Origin: Flectonema sp. DT1601
Lineage: Eukaryota; Euglenozoa; Diplonemea; Diplonemida; Diplonemidae
Assembly (NCBI GenBank): GCA_964019425.1
Contig: OZ025791.1
Location: 1,455,075-1,519,074, forward strand
Reading direction: 5' to 3'
DNA length: 64,000 nucleotides
Part shown: piece after piece, positions 32,279 through 42,476 of the stretch
Layout of the letters: each line of letters begins with the position of its first letter
How positions within the stretch are numbered: position 1 is the first letter of the stretch
The notes under the pieces: model-generated
Database searches by the model: none
What the model was told of the DNA's origin: nothing
The model's input: only the letters and a program-made list of their open reading frames with translations
Position numbers and translations under genes: made by a program

Positions 32279-35200
32279 CAAAAAAAGCAAAAAAACAGTG
32301 AGCTGAGAATTGTATCTTTTAATGTTTGTGGTCTCAAGTCGAAATCCGACGAAATAACTTTTTTTTTACAAAATATAAAACCTGACCTATTCATGGTTCA
32401 GGAAACATTGTTAAAGGATAACGACGAAACCATTAATTTTAATGGGTACAAGTGTCTCAGAAGAGACCGGAGAATTCCGGTAAAAAAAAACGCACCCGTC
32501 AGAGGTGGTGGATTGGCAATTTTTTACAAAAACAGCCTAAGCGTGACAGCATTCGCTGTTGCACAACACAGCCAAGACTGCACTGAAGTCCAGGGCATTT
32601 TTGTGTCAAATTCAAAACAAACTGTAAGGGTATACAACGTGTACAGACCACCGGTAAGCCAATCAACCTCTGATAGGTCCCCCTCTTTTGATATGAATAG
32701 TATTTTTCTTTTTAATAAAAATGATAAAGTAGTTATCGCGGGGGATCTTAACGCAAGGCATCCACTCTGGGACCCGAGAGACGAGTCAAACACAAATGGC
32801 CATGAAGTCTCGACTTTTCTAAACAATAACCAGTTTGAATGCTGCAACGTTAAGGAAATCCCCACAAGACCAAAATCAAACACTTCTCCTGATGTTGTTC
32901 TCCAAAAAAACTGTGATATTGGCAACTGGACGACGCTCGAATCTCTATCAAGCGATCATGTACCAATGTATTTTTCTCTTTCTTTTTTTTCGGATTCGAT
33001 AAACAGAGCGAACGGTGCAACGGTTTTTTCTTATAATTGGAACAGGGCACTGTGGCCAAACTACAGCTCCCACCTCGAAAGGGTGGCGAAGCGACTTGAA
33101 AAGATTCAAGATAACCAGAAATTATCAATGGAATTCATAAAAGAATTAAAAAATGCGTTACGGATCTTTGTACCAAGGATTTATTTGAAAGGAAAGTCAC
33201 CAAAGAAGTGGTGGAACACGACGGTTGCATCTAAGTTTCATGAGTTCAACGAGTCACATTGTGACCAACGGGATGATCTTACAGATCTGTCGCAACAGGG
33301 AAAGTCAATTTTTACATCTTTAAAAAAAGAACTCAAAAAAACAGTCGTTGATGCCAAGAATCAACAGTTTAAAAAAAGCCTTAAAAAAGACAAGTCTATT
33401 ATTGAAGCTTTTGAAGACATAAGAGGCCTTGATGGAAGATCAAGACTTAAAGAAATTCGAGAAATCACCTGTGGTGATAAACTTGTTACAGATGATGTGG
33501 AAAAAGCATCAATTTTCAATAATCAATTTTTACAACGTGTTGGTAACATCAAAGAAAAAACAAAGACAAAGAAAATAGAAACAGACCCTTCTGATTTTAC
33601 ACCATTTACACAACATGAACTTAGAATCCAATTGAGAGGAATGGCTCTGGAAAAGAATTCACCAGATGGCGTTCAAGGTATTCTTCTTAACCATTTGGGA
33701 CCTAGAATGCTAAACATTTTACTTAAGATTTTTAACAATTCGTGGAAACATTCTGTTGTCCCGAGTGATTGGAAAGACACACACTGGATCCCTGTTTTAA
33801 AAAAAGGAAAACCCCCAAACCTCCCCTCTTCATATAGAATGATCTCTCTCACCCCTTTTATTGCGAAATTGATGGAAAGAATGGTGAAGGAACGTCTTAC
33901 GTATTTTATGCAATCACCGAATGAAAAGAAAACTGACGGTATTGGTTTCAACCAAACTTCTTATCGGAAAACGCGTTCTTGCCGGGAAAACATCCTATAT
34001 GTTACGGACAGACTTAGATTTCTTAAACACCAAAAAAAGTCAGCGGCCCTTGTTCTTCTTGATATCGAAAAAGCTTTTGATAGTGTGAACCATGATCTTC
34101 TCCTTCAAAGGATGGTAGATCTTGGAATACCAAAACATTTTATAGCCTGGATTCAGGCCTTTCTTAAAAAACGAAGAGCAGCGGTTGTTGTTAATAATGA
34201 AAAAGGTTCTTACCACAATGTTTATTCTGGCGTTCCACAAGGAACAGTTTTGTCGGCTCTACTTTTTACTCTGTATATTGAAAAAGTCGCAGAAAGACTA
34301 GATATTACGGTTGCTAAGTATGCGGATGATATTGCTTTTGTAGTTGATGATGAAGGGAAAGGTTTTACTTATCATTTGGCAAAAACGAAATATTTCTTTA
34401 ATGAGATTGAAAAGGATCTAAACGAATTAAAATTAAAAGTAAGTTATGAGCCTGACAAAACAAAACTTGTGTATTATCCCTACTCCCCAAATTCCCCACT
34501 ACAAACACCTTTCACTTTTACTTCAAATTTAACAAAAAATATTGTTCCATGTGTTGATAGCGCCAAGCTTCTTGGGGTGATCCTTGATAACAAGCTCGAT
34601 TGGAAACAGCATATCTCGTATATTTGTAGAAGAGTTAATCTTCGCTTAAGGTATCTGAAGCTTGTCGCATCAAAAGCATGGGGACAGTGTACTGCAACTT
34701 TGCGTGAGGTGTATGATTTGTATATTCGACCTGTCATAACAAACTCGTGTGAAGCTTTTTATCCTGAAGTTAGGTATAAAAAGATTCACATGGACAGGCT
34801 TCTCTCTTTACACCTTAGGGGTGCGTGCTATGTCTTAGGTGCCTTACCACCAACAAGGGAAACAAGAGATAAGATCTTTTTTGAGGCACAACAACAAAGT
34901 ATCAACACCCATTTGAGACTTGAAACTGGTAGATGGTTCGCCAAAATGGCGCGAATCACGTCCCCTTTATTAAATGTCTTTATTCCACCTGAAAGAATAT
35001 CCTCAACACCCATTGATTCTTTTACTCGTTTAGGAATGAATGTTCTGAAAGAACACAACCTTCTATCACTCAGTTTTGAGAAATATCCCATTTACGTTCA
35101 TCCTCCATGGAGTTTTTCAAATGATTTCAATGTTTTTAAACCAGAAATGCATGTTAGAAAAAAAAAAGACAAAAAGAAAAATAAAAAAGCCTGTGAAGCT

Positions 35201-36145
35201 GTTCTTAATGAAATAAGGAAAGATTATGAACCAGTCTTAGAGGTATATACCGATGGTGCCGTTGTTGAAGAACGCGGTGCTGCGGGTGTGTACATCATAG
35301 ACAGCGAAGGAAATGAATTTCTCACAAACAAAAGTGAAGCAGGAATAATCTGCACCTCTTTTAGGGCTGAAATGATGGCGATCAAAAACGCTTTTGTTTT
35401 ACTTTTTAAGGAATTTAAACCGCCGGAAAATGCGTCAGTTTTATTTGTGTCAGACTCCTCCAGTGCCTTGATGGAACTGGAAAAAGGGGGAACAAAACAG
35501 AAAACGAGACTAGGAAGCCGCATCTGGCAGTTTATTGAATTTTTCAACAATAAATTCAAAACAAAGTTTATTTTCCAGCATGTCTTTTCTCACTGTGGTA
35601 TTGTCGGAAACGAAGAAGCAGACAAACTAGCCCAAAACATTTCATTAAAAAAAGATGAAGAAACCCTTTTAAAACAAAAAAAAGTTCCCATAGACTACAG
35701 CACCCATGTAGCTAAACTAAAACACAGAATAAAAGAAAAATTTGACCCCCGTCCTTTCCCATCTGAAACTGAAAGAGCGGAAGAAATTCTGATTTCACAA
35801 CTCAGAATTGGCGACTGTAAACAAACACAAGGGAAATGTCCTAGGTGCAGAGAAAAAGACTCTGTAGAGCACCTGTTAGCAAAATGCTCAAAGTACAGAA
35901 AAGAGAGGAGGATGTATCTCCAGAAAGACTCTCTAACACAAGAAGAGTTAAAGGATTGTCTTTCCACTGTACAAGGACTAGAGAATGTTTTTCTTTTTAT
36001 GTCATCTGCAAGAAGATATGTTTTTCCAGAAAAAGAAAAGAAAAAAGAAAATTTGAGTCAGGAAACAAAGAAAGAAAATGAAGAAAACGTTATCCTTCAA
36101 CCCACACTTTTCAATACTGTGATTCAAAACTCACAACTGACTTGA
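32201..36145 (+). CDS. E1 ORF2: AP-like endonuclease, reverse transcriptase, RNase H, CCHC
   Basis: The frame opens after the TGA and has no ATG before the enzyme. The product would start at the Pro of NPGP (32276). The endonuclease shows FNVCG, QETLL, GDLNARH, SPDVV and SSDH. The RT shows SYRMISLTP, LLDIEKAFDSVNH, GVPQGTVLSALLF and KYADDIAFVV. RNase H shows VYTDGA, RAEMMAI, SDSSSAL and HCGIVGNEEADKL, so all acidic residues are present. The C-terminal Cys/His motif is CPRCREKDSVEHLLAKC. Together these nick target DNA, prime reverse transcription and remove template RNA. The frame is intact, so the copy may be young. Confidence 0.9.
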   Translation: MFPYNLYLFYFSNLLLCGDIHPNPGPQKKQKNSELRIVSFNVCGLKSKSDEITFFLQNIKPDLFMVQETLLKDNDETINFNGYKCLRRDRRIPVKKNAPVRGGGLAIFYKNSLSVTAFAVAQHSQDCTEVQGIFVSNSKQTVRVYNVYRPPVSQSTSDRSPSFDMNSIFLFNKNDKVVIAGDLNARHPLWDPRDESNTNGHEVSTFLNNNQFECCNVKEIPTRPKSNTSPDVVLQKNCDIGNWTTLESLSSDHVPMYFSLSFFSDSINRANGATVFSYNWNRALWPNYSSHLERVAKRLEKIQDNQKLSMEFIKELKNALRIFVPRIYLKGKSPKKWWNTTVASKFHEFNESHCDQRDDLTDLSQQGKSIFTSLKKELKKTVVDAKNQQFKKSLKKDKSIIEAFEDIRGLDGRSRLKEIREITCGDKLVTDDVEKASIFNNQFLQRVGNIKEKTKTKKIETDPSDFTPFTQHELRIQLRGMALEKNSPDGVQGILLNHLGPRMLNILLKIFNNSWKHSVVPSDWKDTHWIPVLKKGKPPNLPSSYRMISLTPFIAKLMERMVKERLTYFMQSPNEKKTDGIGFNQTSYRKTRSCRENILYVTDRLRFLKHQKKSAALVLLDIEKAFDSVNHDLLLQRMVDLGIPKHFIAWIQAFLKKRRAAVVVNNEKGSYHNVYSGVPQGTVLSALLFTLYIEKVAERLDITVAKYADDIAFVVDDEGKGFTYHLAKTKYFFNEIEKDLNELKLKVSYEPDKTKLVYYPYSPNSPLQTPFTFTSNLTKNIVPCVDSAKLLGVILDNKLDWKQHISYICRRVNLRLRYLKLVASKAWGQCTATLREVYDLYIRPVITNSCEAFYPEVRYKKIHMDRLLSLHLRGACYVLGALPPTRETRDKIFFEAQQQSINTHLRLETGRWFAKMARITSPLLNVFIPPERISSTPIDSFTRLGMNVLKEHNLLSLSFEKYPIYVHPPWSFSNDFNVFKPEMHVRKKKDKKKNKKACEAVLNEIRKDYEPVLEVYTDGAVVEERGAAGVYIIDSEGNEFLTNKSEAGIICTSFRAEMMAIKNAFVLLFKEFKPPENASVLFVSDSSSALMELEKGGTKQKTRLGSRIWQFIEFFNNKFKTKFIFQHVFSHCGIVGNEEADKLAQNISLKKDEETLLKQKKVPIDYSTHVAKLKHRIKEKFDPRPFPSETERAEEILISQLRIGDCKQTQGKCPRCREKDSVEHLLAKCSKYRKERRMYLQKDSLTQEELKDCLSTVQGLENVFLFMSSARRYVFPEKEKKKENLSQETKKENEENVILQPTLFNTVIQNSQLT

Positions 36146-36680
36146 TTTCTCAAGCTTCCAAATTAACCAAAGTAGCACCTACACCATGGGGATGGTCTGA
36201 TTGTTGATTGACTGATGGGCCGATATAGATTGGACACAGATCGAGAGTTTTTGAGAGATCTTAGATGAAAGTCCGCACCTTTCAGGCCATCCCCAAAAAG
36301 CACATAGCAGCTACAGCTATGTCAATTCAAATTGCGACGAGCTGCAACTTCGACATGAAGTTTTTCGTTATTGTTCTTACCTTCTCCACATATTTACATA
36401 TGTGATAAGTATAAGTCATATCTTACGATTGACAATTCCTCCCCATAAATAAATTTCTTTTTATTATTTTATTTTACACCTGCCTTACTAACTTGGGGAG
36501 AAAGAAAGGATGAACAATGGGCCTCTTATGAGGTGGGCAATTGCCCTGGACCCACATTAAATGTACGCGTGTTTTGCGTCAGCCCGTTGCTGTAGAAAAA
36601 GAAGAGACAGTTTCAGGTAGTAATGAAAAAAAAAAGAAAACCAACGATTTTTATTTATTATTAATAAATAAATAAAATAA
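36146..36680 (+). other. E1 3' UTR with two predicted hairpins and TAAA-type tail
   Basis: 36188-36200 and 36282-36294 form a 13-bp inverted repeat (one G-U) closing an 81-base loop. 36302-36308 and 36316-36322 form a perfect 7-bp stem (ACATAGC/GCTATGT). The region ends in A-rich TAAA-type repeats before E2. 3' UTR stem-loops often mark LINE RNA for its own RT. No open frame is seen. Confidence 0.5.
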
Positions 36681-36687
36681 CGATTCT

Positions 36688-36735
36688 AAAGCTACAGTTT
36701 CTGTACTTTATTGAGTCTGACTGTACTTTATTGTG
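36688..36735 (+). promoter_or_regulatory. E2 5'-end motif shared with E1
   Basis: 36688-36713 is identical to 30763-30788 in E1, and 36721-36735 to 30792-30806. It lies 17-64 bases before ORF1, at a similar distance as in E1. Confidence 0.6.
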
Positions 36736-36751
36736 ACATACACAACACAAA

Positions 36752-37825
36752 ATGGCTGACTGGAAAGTATCTGATGGAATCGTTGTTATTGCTGAAACCA
36801 CCGTGAGGGCTTTGACTGAAGCTGAGTATAAAGGCGTATCTGATTTCGACACACAAAATTGTGATGTAAAAGCATCGTTTCAAAGAATTTTAACATCTAT
36901 AAATTACAGTGAAAAAATATTAGGGCTCTATCGTCCCGACATAAGTACACAAAAAATCAACGATAAACTTCCTGAATTTAAAACCTTCTCGATTCTTCTC
37001 AAGATAGAAGAACCAAATCTAAGACTATTTTTAAGTGCCTCCGGAAGAGGAGGGCTGTTTTTCAGACTAAGGAAAGACCACCCCATGAACCAGATCTTAA
37101 GTGTGATCTGGCTGGGGAGAATGGACCTAAAAACGTCCATATTAGCGCAGGAAAGTGTAAAGAGCACTTATGGAATAGCCCTGTGTAGGGGAAATTATGG
37201 AGTACGGGTAGAGAACGCCTGTAGGGAACAGGTACGAAAAAGTATTGGGGTGAAGTCCCTAGGATACTTCTCGGTAGAGGGTATTCCCAAGGGAGTCCCA
37301 GTGGACAAGATAATTGCAAACTTCGCAACAAAAGATATTGTGGTGAAGCCGATCAAAGTAATTGATGGCAAGTGGGTCCTCAAAATAGAGGATGACTTTC
37401 TGGGAGGTGAGAATAGAATGGTGTTGGAATGGCCAGACCATGGGGTGAAGCTTGCATGCTCCCGAACCGAAAGGCCGAAACCAAAGCTGATAACCCATAC
37501 AGCTGAAGGTGCACCACAGGCAAAGCCTGAATCAGACAAACAAGAAAAAGTGCAACAAAGTGGTATGGAGAGTAAACTTGACAAATTATTGTCGATGAAT
37601 GAGACGTATTTCAATAAAATAGAGAACATTGAAAAAAATGTCGAAATAAGCAACGTTCGTGTTGCGAAAATAGAAAATAATGTTGCAAATCAAAACAAAA
37701 ACTTTGAGGCAATCCAAAAACGTTTCATGCAAATTGAAACAAAACTAGAAATACTAATGCCAGGATTAGGGCAGACAGAGATCAGTGGATCTGATGTGGA
37801 CATGTCAAACGGTGAATATGATTGA
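36752..37825 (+). CDS. E2 ORF1 protein
   Basis: 357 residues from ATG 36752. Residues about 75-220 show the domain shared with E1: GRGGLFFRL, then NYGVRVEN, then LGYFSVEGIPKGV. Residues about 270-345 are a predicted coiled coil (KLDKLLSMNETYFNKIENIE), as in trimeric LINE ORF1 proteins. The frame ends at TGA followed by CAT, in frame with ORF2. There is no zinc knuckle. Confidence 0.7.
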   Translation: MADWKVSDGIVVIAETTVRALTEAEYKGVSDFDTQNCDVKASFQRILTSINYSEKILGLYRPDISTQKINDKLPEFKTFSILLKIEEPNLRLFLSASGRGGLFFRLRKDHPMNQILSVIWLGRMDLKTSILAQESVKSTYGIALCRGNYGVRVENACREQVRKSIGVKSLGYFSVEGIPKGVPVDKIIANFATKDIVVKPIKVIDGKWVLKIEDDFLGGENRMVLEWPDHGVKLACSRTERPKPKLITHTAEGAPQAKPESDKQEKVQQSGMESKLDKLLSMNETYFNKIENIEKNVEISNVRVAKIENNVANQNKNFEAIQKRFMQIETKLEILMPGLGQTEISGSDVDMSNGEYD

Positions 37826-37954
37826 CATGCAGACCATACTCATAAAAACAACAACCCGTCCCCTCCAATAGACACCAACGTTGAGAAAAGCATAAATGTG
37901 ATTAATGACAACTTGCTGGTTCAACGTGGTAATGTCCATCCCAACCCGGAACCA
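37823..37954 (+). promoter_or_regulatory. E2 recoding site: TGA-C plus degenerate 2A-like motif (NPEP)
   Basis: TGA at 37823-37825 (next base C) is the only stop between ORF1 and ORF2. Forty-three codons on, the motif reads LLVQRGNVHPNPEP, with Gly replaced by Glu and Asp by Asn. Both are essential in known 2A peptides, so skipping is probably lost here and readthrough would give a fused ORF1-ORF2 protein. Confidence 0.65.
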
Positions 37955-40900
37955 AATAATGAAAGAAACTATACAGACCTTAAAATAATATCAGTAAACA
38001 CGAGGTCGATGACAACATCAATTGAACTTCTACGTCTCCTTGTTATTAACTATGAACCTGACGTGCTATTAATACAAGAGACATTTTTAACGAAAAATAA
38101 GAAAACACCCGTAATTGAAGATTATAACTCATATAGGAAAGATAGGACACTTCCAACACAAGTAGGTAAACCTATAAGAGGAGGAGGTCTACTAACCTAT
38201 GTTCATAATAAATATAAATTTAAAGAAATCGCGATCACACAAAGTGATTGTGACTCACTTGAAATATCAGCTGTTGAAATACAATGTGATGAACCTCTAA
38301 TTGTCTATAACATATATCGTCCACCCCTGCAATATAAAGATACTAGGTGCCCGAATCTTAGCCTAGATTGCATTGACTTGAAAAATAATATGAAAAATGA
38401 TGTTGTCATAATGGGAGACTTTAATACACATAACCATATGTGGGAAGAGAATTCCATTGACGACATCAACGGAGAAATCGTATCTGAGTGGATTAGTGAA
38501 AACAATCTTGTGTGTTGGAATGAGCCATCAATTCCAACAAGGTTGGAATCAAGGACCTCTCCGGACATAACCCTAACGAATACAAATATGAGAATAAAAT
38601 CCTGGTCTACCCTTGGAACAGTTAACTCTGATCACTCACCAATGATGATTGTAATACAAAACTCGTGCAAAAATGTTGACTACCAAAAAGTGAAAAAATG
38701 TGGTTTCAACTGGGCCGAAGCTGATTGGACAAACTTCAGTGATGACCTTGAATTAGTCTCTGAGAGAATCCAAGATATTAAGATCAATGAAAAGAAAGCA
38801 AAAATCTTTAAGAATGAAATATTAAAAGCAAAAAGTAAACACGTACCTAGAATCTATGTGCGTAGGCGAAAAGCGAAGAAGTGGTGGAACTCCGAACTAA
38901 TGAAACAGCTTCGTCAATTTGAAGCTAAACAAAAAGAAATTACAGATGACAGCGACCTGAATGATGAAAATATCGCACTACTAAAGAAATTGAATGAAGA
39001 AATATGTGAAAAAGTAAAAGAATGTAGGGAACAACAAATTGAAAAAAGAGTGAAAGAATGTGTTACGGATGATGGATCTCCGAACAAAGATGGCATTTTA
39101 AAGTACATGGATGATGTGAGAAAACTTGACGGGCGGTGTGAAAGGGTAGAAATACCATTTATACACGACCCAAATATGGAAAAAATAATCGACGATAAAG
39201 AAAAAGCTGATTTCTTTACTGATTTCTTCTCAACTATAGTAGGGAAAGATATAAATGAAAAGTACAGACATAACTTCAACATGAATATTAAAGATGACAT
39301 AGTTCCGTTCACTTTTTCTGAGGTGATGACACAATTGGGAAAACTACATAGTACCAAATCTTCACCTGACGGAATGAATGCGATCCTGTTGCAAAATCTA
39401 AAACCCAAAATGCAAAAAACATTAGTTGATATCCTAAATAACTCTTGGTTGAACATGGTAGTACCTAATGACTGGAAACAGACTTATTGGGTACCGATTG
39501 CAAAACCCGGAAAAGACCCCCACAATCCAGCATCTTACAGAATGATAGCGCTCACCCCTGCGATCACTAAACTTATCGAAAAATTAATAAAGAACAGACT
39601 TGTATATCACTTGGAAAAACATAACAATGGTGTTAAAAACCTGAGTCATAATCAAGCTGCTTATCGTAAAACGAGATCGTGTAGGGAACAGATTCTGTAC
39701 CTAATCGATATACTCAAAGAGAATAGAATAAGAGGGAAAACTTCGGCGGTTGTCTTTATGGATATAAAGAAAGCTTTTGATTCTGTCAACCACCACAAGT
39801 TACAAGAAAGAATGAGAAAGATGTCGATACCTGAAAACTATATTAGGTGGGTCGAAAGCTTTCTGCACAAAAGGACAGCTGCGACTATAATTAACAGCAG
39901 AGTAAGCAAGTACATTAAGCTCACAAATGGAGTCCCGCAGGGAACTGTCCTTGCGAGTATATTATTTGTACTCTACATTGATGAAATAACCGAAATTATA
40001 GAGAACAAAGCAAACATGTCACTCTATGCAGATGATATTGCATTTGTAGTATCTGACGAAAATTGTGCTGGTAGGCTGTCAAAAAGAGTTCAAACTGTAT
40101 TTACGAAAGCGGAAGAACACTTAAACAACATTAATCTTGAGTTGGCGAGAGATAAAACAAAAATAATGATTGTTGACTCGAGTACCTCACGGAAAAAGAA
40201 ATGCCAATATAAAATTAAATTTAAAGATAAGACGTGCCTAACAGAAACTGATTCTGAGAGGTTCTTAGGTGTCCAGATTGATAATGATCTATCGTTTTCT
40301 GATCATGTATCTCAAATATGTAAAAGTGTGAACAAGAAACTTCGCTTCCTAAAAATGCTGGCTGATAAAAGATGGGGTTGTACTAAAAATATAATCAGAC
40401 TAGTCTACTTAATATACATCATACCTGTATTTACCTATGCTATCGAGAGTTTGTACAGCACCATTGTACGAAACAGAAAACTAATGCGAAAACTGAATAC
40501 TCTTCATATGAAAGCAGCTCAAATCATAACTGGTGCTGACTACGGAACAAAATTTGAGAAGGTCTTGGAAGAATCCTGCGTAGCGGATCTGAACAGCTAC
40601 TATCTTGTTGAAACAGCAAGATGGGCTGCAAAGATCGAACGACTGCGTGCCTCTCCTTGTACCAAAAGATTGATGGAAAAACGAAAAATAAAATATAAAC
40701 ATATGCAAACATTGTGTTTTGCAATCAAAACGTATAGTGATATTGGTCTCACAGACCTACCAGTAGAACTTTATCCTCCAACTTACTTTCCTCCTTGGAA
40801 GGATTTTGATAAAATAGAAATTAACGAAAATATTGGTGCGAGAAAATGCGAAAACACGAATAGAAATCAAGATATCTGTAAAGAACTTATCAGAAAATTA

Positions 40901-41761
40901 GAAGAAAAATATGAAAACAACATACTTGCGACAATATATACTGACGGCTCTGTAAGTGAAGGAGTTGGAGGTGCATCATTTGTAATAAATTTTGAAGAGA
41001 AATTCCTGGAAGGTAAATTCCCGGCAGGAAAAATATGCTCTTCTTTTAGATCGGAGTTATTTGCAATATACCACGCTCTCAATACTTTACTGAAAGTAAT
41101 AAAGAAAAAACCAAATAGGGAGTTGGAAGACAAGGCAATTCTAGTTCTCTCAGACTCACAGAGTGCCTTATCTGAACTAAAAAGAGGTCATTGCTACCAA
41201 CGGACTGAGCTAGGTCTTAAATGCTGGATTATCCTGGGAATACTGTGTGAACAGGGTTTGAAAGTTAATATATCTCATATTTTCTCACATTGTGGAATCG
41301 AAGGGAATGAAAGGGCAGATGCTCTTGCTGCTGAAGCAGTACATATGGAACAAGACAAAGTCAAAGTTGATTACAAAACTGTAACGACGAAAATGAAATT
41401 CTTACATACAAAAGTTAAAATAGGAAAGAAAGAATCATTTCCTCCGAAATTCAATAGGGAAATGGGAATATTGATCTCTCAAATAAGGATGGGAAAGGCA
41501 TGCTTTACCACAAAGCAAACTGATAATAGATATAGAAATGGATTGTGTCAATGCTGTGAAGTTGAAGACACAGTACAACATTTTATATGTGAATGTCCAG
41601 CATTCTACAAAGAAAGAAAAACAAACTTCGATTCGCTAATAATATCGGAACAGGAATTAGAAGGACACGTGAATGAATTCGATGGTATGAAAATACTGTT
41701 GAAATATATATGTGAAGTGGGGAAAGGGCTAGTCCATAAAATGATGCTTATAAGGGACTAA
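37826..41761 (+). CDS. E2 ORF2: AP-like endonuclease, reverse transcriptase, RNase H, CCHC
   Basis: Frame open after the TGA. The endonuclease shows VNTRS, QETFL, GDFNTH, SPDIT and NSDHS. The RT shows SYRMIALTP, FMDIKKAFDSVNH, GVPQGTVLASILF and LYADDIAFVV. RNase H shows IYTDGS, RSELFAI, SDSQSAL and HCGIEGNERADAL. The C-terminal Cys/His motif is CQCCEVEDTVQHFICEC. All catalytic residues are present, so the coding region looks intact even though the 2A motif is degenerate. No ATG lies before the endonuclease in frame. Confidence 0.88.
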   Translation, partial: HADHTHKNNNPSPPIDTNVEKSINVINDNLLVQRGNVHPNPEPNNERNYTDLKIISVNTRSMTTSIELLRLLVINYEPDVLLIQETFLTKNKKTPVIEDYNSYRKDRTLPTQVGKPIRGGGLLTYVHNKYKFKEIAITQSDCDSLEISAVEIQCDEPLIVYNIYRPPLQYKDTRCPNLSLDCIDLKNNMKNDVVIMGDFNTHNHMWEENSIDDINGEIVSEWISENNLVCWNEPSIPTRLESRTSPDITLTNTNMRIKSWSTLGTVNSDHSPMMIVIQNSCKNVDYQKVKKCGFNWAEADWTNFSDDLELVSERIQDIKINEKKAKIFKNEILKAKSKHVPRIYVRRRKAKKWWNSELMKQLRQFEAKQKEITDDSDLNDENIALLKKLNEEICEKVKECREQQIEKRVKECVTDDGSPNKDGILKYMDDVRKLDGRCERVEIPFIHDPNMEKIIDDKEKADFFTDFFSTIVGKDINEKYRHNFNMNIKDDIVPFTFSEVMTQLGKLHSTKSSPDGMNAILLQNLKPKMQKTLVDILNNSWLNMVVPNDWKQTYWVPIAKPGKDPHNPASYRMIALTPAITKLIEKLIKNRLVYHLEKHNNGVKNLSHNQAAYRKTRSCREQILYLIDILKENRIRGKTSAVVFMDIKKAFDSVNHHKLQERMRKMSIPENYIRWVESFLHKRTAATIINSRVSKYIKLTNGVPQGTVLASILFVLYIDEITEIIENKANMSLYADDIAFVVSDENCAGRLSKRVQTVFTKAEEHLNNINLELARDKTKIMIVDSSTSRKKKCQYKIKFKDKTCLTETDSERFLGVQIDNDLSFSDHVSQICKSVNKKLRFLKMLADKRWGCTKNIIRLVYLIYIIPVFTYAIESLYSTIVRNRKLMRKLNTLHMKAAQIITGADYGTKFEKVLEESCVADLNSYYLVETARWAAKIERLRASPCTKRLMEKRKIKYKHMQTLCFAIKTYSDIGLTDLPVELYPPTYFPPWKDFDKIEINENIGARKCENTNRNQDICKELIRKLEEKYENNILATIYTDGSVSEGVGGASFVINFEEKFLEGKFPAGKICSSFRSELFAIYHALNTLLKVIKKKPNRELEDKAILVLSDSQSALSELKRGHCYQRTELGLKCWIILGILCEQGLKVNISHIFSHCGIEGNERADALAAEAVHMEQDKVKVDYKTVTTKMKFLHTKVKIGKKESFPPKFNREMGILISQIRMGKACFTTKQTDNRYRNGLCQCCEVEDTVQHFICECPAFYKERKTNFDSLIISEQELEGHVNEFDGMKILLKYICEVGKGLVHKMMLIRD

Positions 41762-42461
41762 AGAAACAATGCTTTTACCCCACAATTTGTGTGAAATCAA
41801 GGTAGGTGACGAAGAGAAGCCGAGAGGAGGAAGGAACGGATGGATGGATTCTGCAGTTATAGAGATGTATGAACTACAGAGGAGAAATCTGACATCATGA
41901 AAGAAACACCACTGAATACAATAAGACGAAGGGCTCATTTAGTAGCCAGTCAATCTTGCTGTTTAATTATGCTGATTAATTTTATTATGTAACTCCTGCT
42001 TTATATTAGACAAGTAAAGCTAACAATCTTGTTCTTCTAAACATCCTCTATGAAAGATTCTTAAGCAAGCAGGAAAGATGAATGCTGAAAGGTGGCTGAC
42101 AGTTTAAAGATGTGGAGAGCACATATTTAGATGAAGACGTAAATTAGATGTACTCACATGAGGATTATAAACATGTCAACAACTCAAAGAATAAGGGTTC
42201 ATCGAGTAACCCGTCAAACCATGCTGTTGTAACTATTATGCTGATTATTTAATTTTATTTTTACGTAACTCTTGCTGCACATTAGACTAAACTAGCTCAG
42301 TCTTCTGTTTCTCTCTTGTATCCCTTTCTATTTATGAACGAACCTATTGGGGTCAACTTACCCCGCTCATTAACAGGATATCGAGTGAACAGAGAATTAA
42401 CCTTCTCTGTATCACAATATATCCAGTATCAAAAAAAAAAAAAAAAAAGAAAAAAAAATCT
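41762..42461 (+). other. E2 3' UTR with imperfect duplication of about 250 bp, then A-tract
   Basis: The segment around 41925-42030 (ATTATGCTGATTAATTTTAT, ATTAGACAAG) recurs in diverged form at 42190-42300 (ATTATGCTGATTATTTAATT, ATTAGACTAA). An A-rich tract at 42431-42461 probably ends the element. No gene is present. Confidence 0.5.
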
Positions 42462-42476
42462 TTTATTTATAATTAA

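Larger units (their letters stand above)
30741..36680 (+). mobile_element. non-LTR retrotransposon E1 (I-superfamily-like, APE-RT-RNase H)
   Basis: The element starts next to the tRNA-Lys gene. It has a short 5' UTR with tandem motifs, ORF1 (30836-32200), an in-frame TGA, a 2A-like motif, ORF2 (to 36145) and a 3' UTR ending in TAAA-type repeats near 36650-36680. It looks complete, with both ORFs intact. The 5' end is set by motifs shared with E2; the exact boundaries are not fixed because no target-site duplication was found. RNase H after the RT fits the I/ingi group of LINEs. Confidence 0.8.
36681..42461 (+). mobile_element. non-LTR retrotransposon E2
   Basis: Directly follows E1 in the same orientation. 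It has the shared 5' motif, ORF1 (36752-37825), in-frame TGA, degenerate 2A-like motif, ORF2 (to 41761), a 3' UTR with an internal duplication, and an A-tract at about 42431-42461. It belongs to the same subgroup as E1 by RT and RNase H motifs but is strongly diverged in sequence. Confidence 0.8.

Noticed and set aside
36530..36545. GAGGTGGGC near the E1 3' end as a second tRNA-Lys remnant
   Set aside because: Only about eight bases match and the flank differs; likely chance.
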